Assembly (NCBI GenBank): GCA_020186115.1
Contig: WSYJ01000063.1
Span: 186,001 to 250,000 of the forward strand
DNA: 64,000 nucleotides
Source of the DNA: Histomonas meleagridis
Taxonomy: Eukaryota; Parabasalia; Tritrichomonadida; Dientamoebidae
Reading direction: 5' to 3'
Position 1 is the stretch's first letter; every line of letters starts with the position of its first letter. A program made the position numbers and the translations under genes. The notes under the pieces are model-generated. The model was given only the letters and a program-made list of their open reading frames with translations. It was not told the origin of the DNA and ran no database searches. This document shows positions 29,841 to 40,495 of this stretch, in pieces.

Positions 29841-30440
29841 ATGACTCACGAAGAAATGGCCGAAATGATCCAAAAGTTGATTATAATTGGTGAATCAACA
29901 GTTGGTAAAAGCTGCATCGTGAAAAGGTATACTGAAGGTACTTTTTCCGAAGCATTTATGTCAACTGTTGGCGCTGATTTTAAAATCAAAATTTTAGAAT
30001 TGAATCACCACAAAATAAAAGTACAAGTTTGGGATACGGCAGGCCAGGAACAATTTCACTCCATTACAAAATCTTATTTTCGAGGTGCTCATGGGATTTT
30101 ACTTATTTTCGATGTTTCTAATCGCGTTACTTTTGAACGGACTAAGAAATGGATGGACTCCATAAAAGAGACCTCAGATGATAAGGTAATTGTCGTTTTA
30201 GTGGGAAATAAAATTGACTTAAAAGAAAGAGAAGTATCGAGAGAAGAAGGGATTGAACAAGCAAAGACATATCAAATTCCATACTTTGAAACATCTGCAA
30301 AATCTGGTGAAGGAATAGTTGATGTTTTCATGTATTTGATCGAAACAATTTTCAAGCAAAAAATGAGTCAACCTGATGAAAAATCACAATCTGTAAAGAT
30401 ATACTTCGAAAACGATAGTGGATCATCGTCTTGTTGTTAA
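29841..30440 (+). CDS. Rab-family small GTPase
   Basis: 199 residues. P-loop GESTVGKSC (17-25), switch I T42 in STVGADF, DTAGQE (65-70), NKID and ETSAK are all intact. The C-terminus ends in CC for double prenylation. Rab-type RabF text (KIKILELNHHKIKVQVWDTA, FHSITKSYFRGAHG) rules out Ras or Rho. It belongs near the Rab1/8/10/35 group, but the exact subfamily is not resolved. It would control vesicle docking on a secretory or endocytic membrane. The stop is TAA. Confidence 0.93.
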   Translation: MTHEEMAEMIQKLIIIGESTVGKSCIVKRYTEGTFSEAFMSTVGADFKIKILELNHHKIKVQVWDTAGQEQFHSITKSYFRGAHGILLIFDVSNRVTFERTKKWMDSIKETSDDKVIVVLVGNKIDLKEREVSREEGIEQAKTYQIPYFETSAKSGEGIVDVFMYLIETIFKQKMSQPDEKSQSVKIYFENDSGSSSCC

Positions 30441-30940
30441 ACAGATATCTAATATTATCAGTTTCCATTTTGTTTTTTAAAATTTTTAGATAAAATAAAA
30501 ATGTTATTACTCATCATGAGAAAACGTGTGCAGCACCAAATAACGTATTTCAGATAAAGGTTATAATCCTGTATCGCTCATTAAACAAACAGAAAACTTT
30601 TTATCAATATCTGAAAAAACGAGAAAAAAGAGAGACATTTAGTTGGCATGTCATTGAGCTTATTATATTTTGGCTTTTCCATATAAATGATCATTAATTT
30701 CACAAAATCATTGGGGTACCCTATAACTTTTTCTTTTATTGTATACTAAAAATCAATCAAAAATTATTTGTTTCATTATCAATATTTTTTCGTCAATATA
30801 TACATAAATATCACACTTCATTTTTTTATATCTGTGATTTAATTTTGTTTATTCTTTAATTTTTCAATACGAGAATTCAATTTTAACATATGTTCTATTA
30901 AAAATTGATTGTCAGATAAGGTTGTTATGGATTTCTTTTT
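30441..30940. other. Left flank of Maverick remnant
   Basis: About 500 bp, AT-rich. The left end of the mobile fragment cannot be placed by eye. Confidence 0.3.
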
Positions 30941-31192
30941 TTATGGTTTATTTTCAGCACTGTTAATATCTTTTGACGCCTTATTTTTATTAATATCTAT
31001 CTTTAATACTATTCTTGAATTACCATATTTATAAAATATTACAACATAATACTTATTATCAATATTATTTTTTGCATTATTAATTATAATGTCTTTTTCT
31101 TCATTAGTTAAATTCTTGATAGGTTTTTTCTCAATTATTGTGTTATCATCAGTATTATTATCAGTATTATTTTCAATTTCTGTCTCAGTCAT
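30941..31192 (-). CDS. Small acidic protein of the Maverick remnant
   Basis: 83 residues with a Asn/Asp/Thr-rich N-terminal half, then YYVVIFYKYGNSRIVLKI and a basic end. It lies 28 nt downstream of the next minus-strand gene with the same orientation, and both border a Maverick integrase, so it is probably an element gene. No function is recognised. Confidence 0.4.
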   Translation of the reverse strand: MTETEIENNTDNNTDDNTIIEKKPIKNLTNEEKDIIINNAKNNIDNKYYVVIFYKYGNSRIVLKIDINKNKASKDINSAENKP

Positions 31193-31220
31193 TTATGTAA
31201 TGAAAAAAATCATTATTTAT

Positions 31221-31658
31221 TCATAATAATCTTGCGTTTGACATATTTATTTGATTAGGAGGTTTTTGAACGACTGCTGGTTTGTTTTGATTTAATTTAT
31301 TATATATATTATTTCCAGCATTTATGTAATATTGTACTTGATCACTAACATGTTGTACTCTATTAATCACTCTATCTGTTATTTGTTTGCCTCTGTCAAC
31401 AGCGCCTCTAATCTTATCCTTTAATTTGCCATCTGGAACCATATCAACTATTTGATCAATCCGACCTGTTATCTTATCCTTTTTATTTCTAATCGTTTGT
31501 ATTGCACCAGGTATTTTACTAATAATTTTACCACCTTTATTTATTATAGGTGATAATTTACCCCATATTTGTTTGCCTTTATCAATAATATTTTTAACTA
31601 AACGACCGCCTCCTTTAACTAATTTTCTAATTCCCCCAAATATATTACCTAATCCCAT
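31221..31658 (-). CDS. Maverick-type small basic amphipathic protein
   Basis: 145 residues starting MGLGNIFGGIRKLVKGGG, a Gly-rich amphipathic start with a possible N-myristoylation glycine, followed by Lys/Ile-rich helices (GKIISKIPGAIQTIRNKKDK) and a Pro-rich end. Maverick/Polinton elements carry short membrane-active or minor capsid-type proteins of this nature. The assignment rests on composition and on position next to the integrase, not on a recognised domain. It is transcribed away from the integrase. Confidence 0.45.
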   Translation of the reverse strand: MGLGNIFGGIRKLVKGGGRLVKNIIDKGKQIWGKLSPIINKGGKIISKIPGAIQTIRNKKDKITGRIDQIVDMVPDGKLKDKIRGAVDRGKQITDRVINRVQHVSDQVQYYINAGNNIYNKLNQNKPAVVQKPPNQINMSNARLL

Positions 31659-31710
31659 ATAATTATTGAAAAATAACTATTATATATTATAAAATAAGTG
31701 AAATAAAACG

Positions 31711-32868
31711 ATGTCAGCAGGTATAAAGACCTTGGAAACATCTGTAAATGATACTATTGATAAAACACATTTTGAAACATATAATCATGTGAAAAAACAC
31801 GTTAAAAGCAAACACCATGTTAAAGATGAAATTATTAAAAATATTGTAAATAAACGTTTAAAAGATAAGTTTATTAAAGAAAAGGATACTAAACCATATA
31901 TGATAAAAATATTTAGTAACAGACCTAATACTTGGTTCCATGATTTATATTATAATGGTAAGCATAATCCACGTTATTGGCATATATTTATTGGAACTAA
32001 TAATAGATATGTTGTTGTATATACTTTACAAAGTAAATCTGCTAAAGATATTAACTACACATTATAACAATTTATTTATAAATATCATCCTGTGAAATTA
32101 ACATCTGATAAAGAATTTAATTTTTTAGATAAAAATAACGTAAAATTATTAACAGATAATAATGTTAGTATGCATATTATTACAGATAAAAATCATAGTA
32201 GTTTAGGTATTATTGATAGATTTATAAGAACATTACATGATATGAATACTCCAAATGAGAAATCTAAACATCAATCTCATGATGAAAAATATACTTATAT
32301 AACACCAAAAAGGATGAATAAATTTATAAACATATATAATAATAGTTATCATTCTGCTATAGGTTGTTCTCCAAGTAAAATGTTTAATAATAAAGATCTG
32401 GAAAAAGAATATATATTTAAGTACTTAGAATTAGCGAAAAAACAACAACGAATTAAAGATTTAATTATTCCAGTAGGTTATTATGTAAGATATATATTGC
32501 CACGACATGACGGTATTCACAAAAAACATTCACAAATTAGTAGAGAGATGTATAAAATAGATAACAGAAAAGGACATATGTAAACATTAATTGCTAGAGA
32601 TGGAACTGTTATAACTAAACCACGATATCGATTAATTGTTGTAGATAATTATCATCATAAACCCAAGTATGCGAATACTATAACTGGTAAGTGGAATGGT
32701 AAAATTATTAAAATTCTTAATTATGATAAAGCTAATAATAAATATACTGTATTATTTAAAGTTCCTGGTGAAAAATTATATAAAGACACTATACCAGCAA
32801 GTCATTTACGTGGAAATACTCCTCAAATAATGAGTAGTTTCGAACGAAAATATTTCAAACAGAAATAA
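31711..32868 (+). pseudogene. Maverick/Polinton retroviral-like integrase, two stops
   Basis: One continuous frame of 385 codons interrupted by TAA at 32065 and 32581. The core shows RYWHIFIGTNNRYVVVY, the second acidic position in KLTSDKEFNFL and the third in HSSLGIIDRFIRTLHDM, then the conserved YNNSYHSAIGCSPSKMF. The C-terminal part (ITGKWNGKIIKILNYD, KLYKDTIPASHLRG) resembles the small beta/chromo-like end of Maverick integrases. The third catalytic residue, normally Glu, reads Asp here. Mavericks are large self-replicating DNA transposons common in trichomonads, and their integrase lies close to one terminal repeat, as here. Confidence 0.8.
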
Positions 32869-32879
32869 GGTTTTCATTA

Positions 32880-33610
32880 GAATTATTTCTAACATATCAA
32901 AAGTACAATGTTTTAAGCTATATTTATAGTATGTCTTTAATATCCTAGTCTGTCCTAAGATGTACAACTTCATCTAAAACTTACCCGCAACACGCAATTA
33001 CGCAACAACGCATTAATAATTGCTTTTTGCTTGTTGCTTAACGGATTATTTTGATAATACCCTTTTTTAAAGGACATAGACAGACGATACTATTATTATT
33101 ATTTATTATGTTAGATATTATCTCAACAATTCATATTCAACAATTCATATTCAACAATTTATATTTCAACAATTTATATGTTAACAATTCATATCTCAAC
33201 AATTCATATCTCAACAATTTATATTTCAACAATTTATATGTTAACAATTCATATCTCAACAATTCATATTCAACAATTTATATTCAACAATTTATATTTC
33301 AACAATTTATATGTTAACAATTCATATCTCAACAATTCATATCTCAACAATTTATATGTTAACAATTCATATCTCAACAATTTATATTCAACAATTCATA
33401 TGTCTGTCTATGTCCTCTATAAATAGGTATTATTAAAATAATTTCAACGCAAAAATATATACAACATCATATGTTAGAAAATACTCGTGTTGCGAAATTG
33501 CGTGTTGCGGGTAAGTTTGAGATGAAGTTGTACGTCCTAGGACAGACTAGGACATCTAGGACAAGAGGACATACTATAGATTTAAGCAAAAACATCGTAA
33601 TTCTACAACC
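32880..33610. repeat. Large imperfect inverted repeat (Maverick terminal region?)
   Basis: The left arm at about 32880-33095 and the right arm at about 33400-33610 are inverted copies. Matching blocks include GTCCTAGTCTGTCC, CAACTTCATCT, CTTACCCGCAACACGCAATT and GGACATAGACAGAC, read in opposite directions. The arms start directly after the integrase 3' end, so they probably represent two element termini facing each other. The spacer is a 15 bp satellite. Confidence 0.7.
33120..33405. repeat. ~15 bp tandem repeat
   Basis: About 19 copies of units such as caacaattcatatct, caacaatttatattt and taacaattcatatct, with 13-15 bp periodicity. It fills the centre of the inverted repeat. Confidence 0.85.
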
Positions 33611-33702
33611 ATCTAAAAACACGATATTTCGACAGATATCTTCTAAAAGCTTAATACTTCATTATCACATTAGAATATATGCTTATAAAAGTAAAACTTT
33701 CT

Positions 33703-33800
33703 CCGGCGACGCAGCGAGCTTGCTCGATGTGGCCGCCCCACACACCAAGCTTTAGCTCGTGCAGGACAAAAGAGCTTTAGCTCTGACGCCCTGCTGTGTG
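33703..33800. other. GC-rich cluster of TT-loop hairpins
   Basis: An abrupt ~100 bp G+C-rich block in AT-rich surroundings. It contains short perfect hairpins with two-base loops: CGAGC-TT-GCTCG near 33715 and GAGCT-TT-AGCTC near 33771, plus a related AGCT-TT-AGCT copy near 33750. A longer CACACAC/GTGTGTG pairing spans the block. It has no reading frame similarity and no tRNA features. Confidence 0.6.
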
Positions 33801-34277
33801 TGCATCATCATGAGATAGTAAAATCATATGTAACTAAATAAATATTATATATTTTGAGTGACGGAAAATATATCACAAAGTAAAAAAATTAATTTCATAT
33901 CAAAATATTCATATAAATATTTTAGACATAGTGGATACATTTGCTGATGGTTTAAGTTTATTTTAACTCTCAGCTATATTGTTTTGTAATTTTATCTGAT
34001 AAATCGTTGTAATGATATAAACTATTTGATTAATCAAATAGGCATTGAAAATAATTTTTATAACAATCTTGCAAAAAATCGAAAATTTCATATCTGCAAA
34101 TTCATTAGATATTTAGGATTTATATTCACTCATTAATATAATATAAGATTGCATGAATAAAAATAATTCAGACAGCTTATTTTATGAAATATTTATGTTC
34201 TAAAAAAAGCGGTTATTTAGGGGCTAACAAGCAAATCGACCATTTACGCATTGAAAAAGTTGTCCGGTCAATGAACT

Positions 34278-35803
34278 ATAGGCAAATAAAGGCTAACCCA
34301 AAAGGGTTGGGACAAGCTATATCAAGCTTGACAGAAAAGTATTCAATTTTGTCCCAACCGCGTGAACGCAGATTGAATACTTTTAAACATGTTAAGTGAA
34401 AAGTAGCTAAAATTTTGGATATTTTGTTTTTTATTAATTTTTTTCTGATCGAGTTCAAAGTATAAACTTATTTAGGTTGAACCAGATATGGTTTGAGCAT
34501 ACGTGCTTTTTTATACATTTTTTTAGGTAAAAAATTACAAATCATTACACTTTCATTAAAATTTTCGGATGTACATTGTTGTTCATTCGATTTTTTAAGC
34601 TGATTAAAAAAGAACTGAGAATGAGCCAAGAAAGTAGCTATTCCTTGTTTTTTATATCTAAATTGATTATATAATTGTTTCCATGATCAATGGATTTTTT
34701 ATATAATGAAACGCGTTTGCGATAACCATTAAGACTTTTTCCCCTGAGAGAGATGCAAGTGCTAAGTCTTGCATCAAATGATTCAATCAGAAGATTGATC
34801 GTTTCTATGGAAATATTGTTTCAAGCTTCAGAAGCAGCTCGATAGAGATCGTCTGCTGTGTGAATTTCTTGATAATTGATTTTGGATTTAATGATCGACC
34901 AACATATCTCAATGACATTGAGATCCGGGGATGATGATGGCCAGTGAAGATCATCAGGTAACATTGTTACTCTCCCTTCTAAATACAGTTTTGTTGACTT
35001 TGCTGTGTGAGGTCTTGCTTCATCTTGTTGGAAAACAAAACATTTTGGACCAAATCTGTCATTTAACTTTTCAAAGATTTGGTTTTCTGCCAACATTTTT
35101 TGATAGAATTCTGCATTCAAATTTCCTTCAATTTTCATAAGATTTGATTTGAATTCCTTTGAAATGCATTCCCCGACCATGATTTTGAAGGGATATCCCT
35201 CTTTTTCATAATATTGTTCGTCACATTGGATACCAGGAAATACCCTAACTTTTCTCTTATATGGTTCTAATGCAATGATGCATTCATCTGAAGAGCACCA
35301 AGGCAATAAATAAGGTAAGGTTTTGGGTATTTCTTTGGCAAAACGAACTCGATATACTTTTTTATTTTCGGTGAGTTTTTCCTTGGGCTGTTGATATTTA
35401 GCTTTGAAGCCGATTGCTGCTGAAATCCTCTCAACAGTTGACTCCGACATTTTGAATTCATAATCACAACTTAAACTCGAAATTGTTCTATTCGTTATAC
35501 TAGGGTCTTTCAAAATATTCATTGCAACAAAATGATATCTAAACTGTGAATGAGGGTCGACCCTGAATGAATGAGGTTCCCCAATCTTCATATTTAATAA
35601 AATTCGATAGACTCAAGATTTTGAAACATCCTTCTTTTTACTAATTTGACGCACTGTTAAACCTTTTCCTGCATCGAATGCAATTTTTTATTTTTTAGTT
35701 TGAGTGATTTTGAGCATAATAAAATGTAAAACTTAAATTAAATACTTTACGATACGATAAAAATCTTCTATCGTTTGTCCCAACCCTTTTGAATTGGACT
35801 ATA
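34278..35803 (-). mobile_element. Tc1/mariner-type DNA transposon, defective
   Basis: Inverted ends share CAAAAGGGTTGGGACAA (left about 34298-34314, right complement about 35775-35791). TATAG stands outside both, consistent with TA target sites, but the outermost bases are not exact. One transposase frame fills the inside. A further inverted TTGTCCCAACC at about 34352 sits just inside the left end. Length is about 1.5 kb, typical for the superfamily. Confidence 0.75.
34638..35717 (-). pseudogene. Tc1-like transposase with three stops
   Basis: A 359-codon frame, complete in length. The N-terminal HTH (FDAGKGLTVRQISKKKDVSKS) lies upstream of the longest open part, separated by in-frame TAA and TGA. 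The open 256 residues (34821-35591) carry the DDE core: first D in CSSDECIIAL, second in FQQDEARPHTA, and E in SPDLNVIEICW. Another TGA at 34821 stands where a Trp is expected, and the C-terminal YRKRVSLYKKSIDHG follows in the same frame. The second D and the E are separated by 37 residues, a DD37E spacing. It is not functional as written. Confidence 0.85.
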
Positions 35804-37046
35804 AATCGTCTTATCGAAAAAATGCAAAATATTTTTTTGACTAATCAATTCTAACTAGAAAGTCAATAACTCTTTTATTAAAATTCGATTATTTTTAATA
35901 TCAATAATATAATATGATGAAATATATAAAACACCTATCATCACATGCGTAAACCAATTTTATATGAAAATATATTTGTTTCATTTTGGATCGTCAAATC
36001 TTTAAATAAAAGTTATTGTCTAAGAAACATTCAAGAATTTCATCTACTGTTATGATTAATCTTTGCTATATATTTTTCAAAAATTAAAATAATGTCAACA
36101 ACGAGACAATTTAATTATATTTGGTGCCAAACGACCGTTTAGAAAACAGGACCCTTTGTACGAAAGACCGTTAAATTTATACCTAAACGTGTGAATAGAA
36201 AACTATTTCAACAGTACGAACTATGTCGAGAATGATTTATTTGAAAATGAATAAATAAACATCTATATATGTATATATTTCCTTTTATGATTGATCATCA
36301 TATCTTCATTCGTGAGTATACAATTTTGACATAGACACACAAAAGTTGAATGAACATTCAATTGAAACTTTCTCTTAATAAAAAGTTGGTCGTTTCTTGT
36401 CGTTTTCCCTTAAATCCATTCAAATGTCAAGTCCTCACTTGTGAGCAAGTAAATGAGATCTTTCCATGTCACCTAATGATTCATGTGTGTGCCTCGGCAT
36501 CCAAAATAATTTCGATTAAAACTCACATGTCACATCGAAAAACAGCTGTTACACACATTTCTAATGAAAAATTATAGGTTTTTCGTTACAACCAAACCAG
36601 ATTTATATTGGAAACGCATATACCAAATCGATGAAATATAATGTCCATTCTCAATTAATGATAACATTAATTCACATTGGCACTTTCATCCTCCTCATAA
36701 ATTTCAGCAAACATGTTTTTATTTCAAATATAATTTTGATTCTCTCACTGAAAATAAAACAACGAACAAGCATGTACATAGCAAAAGCATTCATTACATC
36801 CCAAGTAACAAGAGAAAACACATAAAGAGCAAAATATTTTTACAAAAAATTCAAACAGCAAACAACATAAATCATTTACTGCAATTCGTTTCACTCAACA
36901 ATTCTCTAAATAACAATAGAATAGGTTTTAAGCATTTTGTTTCTTCAAATTTAATAATTTCGTATTTTGATTCCAAAATAACTGCAATCTTTCATATCCT
37001 GCATAATATTTATCATTTTAGTGAAAGTTTTCAATGTAATTTATCA
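35804..37046. other. Intergenic region
   Basis: About 1.2 kb. Holds AAACGACCGTTT at 36129-36140 and a variant AAGACCGTTAAA near 36164. No gene recognised. Confidence 0.4.
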
Positions 37047-37925
37047 ATGAATTGCAGCAATAATATTCTTAAAAATCTACCAAAGATATATAATGCCTTA
37101 ATTACTTCTACGTATTCAAATATAACACTGTTCGTATTTATATTTTTTGTTTTTACTTTCTTTTCCAAAATTTATTTTAATCAGAAAATCATTCATCAAA
37201 AAAACGAAGTTATTCTGATTTTAATGATTATATTTTTTGTTAATACAAAGCAATCATATAACGAAGAGACAAAAACACTCACAATATCTGATTTCAATGA
37301 TTATTCAAAAGATTATATGAATGTTACAGAACGTGTTATAATTATTGATGTTGGCGAGCTTGGAACAACACTTGACGAATGTCTCCCGCCAACACGCACA
37401 TTCACATTCACACAAAGTGATACATTTACTAACATAAATACATTTGCTAATTCAAACACATTTACGAAATCAAAAAATAATTTTGATTCAAATACTTATG
37501 TTAATACATTTTCGATGAATTTTACTTTCGTTAACACTTATACTTTAACTTATTCTTTATCGTTTATAAAAACTTTATCAGATTATTATACATTCATAAA
37601 ATCTTATTCATTTACTTTCATTGAATCTGAAACTAAATATATTTATGTCGATTTCATATATTATAATTATACAATTATATATTATCCAGAATATTTTACT
37701 TATTATTCGAATTTCTTTTATATTTCTTATATCGAAGATGTAATAATAAACACTGATGATAATAATAAATTAATTATCATTATAATTGTTATTGTAATTG
37801 TAATAATTATTGTATTTGTAATGATAATTATAATTTTTATGATTAAATATCAAAATAAGAAGTGGAAACAAAATGAAGAAGAAATGAATATTTCAGATGA
37901 AAATAATAATAAAATTAATGTTTAG
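37047..37925 (+). CDS. BspA-family-like surface protein without LRRs
   Basis: 292 residues. An N-terminal hydrophobic region (residues ~26-70) is followed by a short beta-like part (TLTISDFNDYSKDYMNVTER), a long Thr/Ser/Phe/Asn repeat region (TFTFTQSDTFTNINTFANSN), a transmembrane segment of Ile/Val at about 247-270 and a cytoplasmic tail. The S/T-F stalk, anchor and tail match the two BspA-like paralogues at 40-44 kb, but the LRR block is absent. The tail motif NIEEDPFADDFKEEKF follows the stop in another frame (to TAA 38020), so a small indel has removed the last 30 residues. It may be a decaying copy. Confidence 0.6.
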   Translation: MNCSNNILKNLPKIYNALITSTYSNITLFVFIFFVFTFFSKIYFNQKIIHQKNEVILILMIIFFVNTKQSYNEETKTLTISDFNDYSKDYMNVTERVIIIDVGELGTTLDECLPPTRTFTFTQSDTFTNINTFANSNTFTKSKNNFDSNTYVNTFSMNFTFVNTYTLTYSLSFIKTLSDYYTFIKSYSFTFIESETKYIYVDFIYYNYTIIYYPEYFTYYSNFFYISYIEDVIINTDDNNKLIIIIIVIVIVIIIVFVMIIIIFMIKYQNKKWKQNEEEMNISDENNNKINV

Positions 37926-38255
37926 ATAATACATTTTCAGTTGGTATTAATAATTCAAATATTGAAGAAGATCCATTTGCAGACGATTTCAAAGAAGAAA
38001 AATTTATCAGTCAGATATAAGTAAACATATTTTAAGAACAAAATATTTTAATTTGTTTATTAATTTAATAAATACAAACTTTTGTGTTATTTAGCAAATT
38101 TTATGTTTCTTCTATTATATGATTATTATAGTAAATCTAATTTATCCAAATCATAAACACTAAAAGTAAATGATGAATTATATGGGGTGGTAAAAGTGCG
38201 TTCGTCAGCCTTTTTTTCAATGAATAAAAAAGTAAAAAAAAAATTTGTAAATTTA

Positions 38256-38700
38256 TTATGCTATGTATTCACCTTGAGTTTCAATTGTAATCAAAAGTCT
38301 GTTCATCCATTCATTATATACGGCTCTGCAGGTGTTTTTAGAAATACTATACAGTAATGCCTCAACCTTTTGAAAAAGTTGAGCTTCATCTTCAAACTCC
38401 TCACCTTCGAGCATTTTTTTTTAATATCCTAACAGAAAAAAATCAGATGGTGCGAGATCTGGCGAAAACGGTTGAGGAAGCCTTTTAATGCCCAATTCAT
38501 TCGATTTTTCATAAACCAAATGAGGTCGGGCGTTATCCATGTGCAAAAAATACCTTTTAGTTGAAATTCTTTTTGCCAAATCTCCAAGTACAACTTCAGG
38601 AAAAAAATTTCGATTAAATTTTTGACCTATTGAAAGCATTGTTATTGATTTGATACCAGTTATAGACCGTATAACGAATATCATTACTTTTTTGGAGGCA
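38256..38700 (-). pseudogene. Mariner transposase C-terminal fragment
   Basis: Carries KKVMIFVIRSITGIKSI, YFLHMDNARPHL and QPFSPDLAPSDFFLLGY, the second and third Asp motifs of mariner transposases. A TAA at 38421 interrupts the frame, which then continues KKMLEGEEFEDEAQLFQK to a natural stop at 38256. The DNA-binding half is missing. The two Asp are 30 residues apart, not the usual 34. It is a dead fragment unrelated to the Tc1 copy 3 kb away. Confidence 0.8.
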
Positions 38701-39999
38701 ATAGTTATCCCTAAATTTTAAATTCATATCCTAATTTATATATAATAAAAGGGAATTTTTTTGATACACATATCAATAATATTTTTCGGAAATTTAAAAG
38801 AAAATAAACGACCGACACAATTATAATTGAAACTTATAATGCTTCAAATGACATCTCATTCATTAATGAATTATTTGGAACAGTTTGTATTGTATAAAAC
38901 ATCTTTTTGGAATTGAATTCTTCATATTTAACAATTAAATCATAATCAAAGTGTTCAAAAATCATTAATTATAATATATTTTTTTAAATGAAAATTTTAA
39001 TAATTTTTTTTTAAATGGACTTCCAATTAACCACATCTAAACCAGTATATACGAGTATTGTTAATAAAATGTTTAAAATATTTTCATTTTCTGTATAATT
39101 TTGTAATTCTTTTTTGTAAGTATTGCTCACTCGTGGAGGAACGAATCTTGATGAATTCGTAACCGAAAATCGATTCAAAAAGTCATTCTTCCTTATTTGT
39201 CCAGAGCCTCCAATAATGAATAAATCGTTTCTAGAATTATCCGGTTTATAGAACAAATAAATTATAAAAAATTGCAAAGACAGATTTTGGAATTTTTGCT
39301 TTTGTCTATAGATATTGAAAATATTGTATAACTTAAAAACAGAACGAAAACTAAAAACCAATTATATGAATTAATATTAACCATTATTACTTCAATATAT
39401 ATTGAATTTGAACTTCTGTTTTTAATCCTAAAGCCCAAAATTTATTTTTGAAATTTTGGAGATTGCTCATAAAAAAAATGAGATAACAAAATTTAGTTAC
39501 AATAATTTTATTGAATAGAATGTGTATATTTATTAATTTATATTTCTTTAAATTTAGTTTAGTGGAAAATGATAAATATTGATTTTCTGATTTGAAACGA
39601 CCGTTTATTTTGTTGACAGCTTCTTTTCAGATCGATGAAACAAAAACGGGCCGTTGTTTGGATAAATACTGCATTCAAAATTCAATACGTTGTCTGTTAA
39701 TTGTGTTGATGCGAACTTTTTGATAGTTTTTCTTTCAAAAGCTTTCCTTGACGACAAGCAAAATCACTTTCTTCCGATCATTTTTTTTCTGTGTTTCAAC
39801 AATATAAACGAGGCAATTTTCTGACACTTTTTAATAAAAACATTACGTTTCAGCTTTGTAAACAGCTTCCGATTGCAGAAACAATAAAACATGTTTCAAC
39901 GAAAATTATACAAATGAATTGACGGAAAGGCGGCGCGGTTGAATTTCTCTGTATCGTTTTTGACTGATTTATTAGCAAGTTTCCCAAGTTTTCTCGCAG
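38701..39999. other. Intergenic region
   Basis: About 1.3 kb. A minus-strand frame at 39011-39361 (116 residues) has no recognisable domain and is probably chance or a remnant. AAACGACCGTTT occurs at 39595-39606. Confidence 0.3.
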
Positions 40000-40494
40000 A
40001 TGTGTTCTCTCTTCTTGGTTTTACCCATGTATTTTTTTTGCTTATTACAAATCTCTCCAAAAAATTCAGGTTCAAAGATTTTTAGTGATCAATTATCTAT
40101 TTCTCAAATTCTCAAACACTCCCCTTACCTTACTTTAGAATCCAAAGGGTTTAAATATTTAACATACTCAGCCTATAACAAAGAGAGTGTATCCATTAAA
40201 GTCACAAATTTTATTATGCAAACAGCGAATGAATCAAATACATTTAATTATATCACAGAAGAATATCAGCATCATTCCCATTTGTTAAAGCTACCTATAT
40301 CATATGTTAAACATTATTTCAAATTCTTTTCTTTGTTTAATCATTTTCCATTAAAAGCTTATTTACCAGTTTCAATGAATAATGGCTTCATGAAGAAAAT
40401 GTTTAAATTCAATGAAACTGCTCAAGTTCTAATGTATAACTTTTTTATTTTGGGACTTTTTTTATTTTATGAAATCAAATTTTTTAATTTATAA
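40000..40494 (+). CDS. Uncertain open frame before BspA-like copy
   Basis: 164 residues starting with a hydrophobic, signal-like MCSLFLVLPMYFFCLLQ and ending in a hydrophobic stretch two bases before the ATG of the next gene. Open frames this long are uncommon in such AT-rich DNA, but no family is recognised and the predicted protein has no clear fold. Confidence 0.25.
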   Translation: MCSLFLVLPMYFFCLLQISPKNSGSKIFSDQLSISQILKHSPYLTLESKGFKYLTYSAYNKESVSIKVTNFIMQTANESNTFNYITEEYQHHSHLLKLPISYVKHYFKFFSLFNHFPLKAYLPVSMNNGFMKKMFKFNETAQVLMYNFFILGLFLFYEIKFFNL

Positions 40495-40495
40495 A

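Noticed and set aside
33051-33426. Plus-strand frames of 82-88 residues with repeated QFI/NNLYFNN
   Set aside because: Translation of the 15 bp satellite.
33703-33800. tRNA or rRNA gene in the GC-rich block
   Set aside because: No T-loop GTTC box, no acceptor stem pairing and no rRNA motif.
34184-34399. Plus-strand frame of 71 residues at the Tc1 left end
   Set aside because: Overlaps the inverted end of the transposon and shows no coding character.
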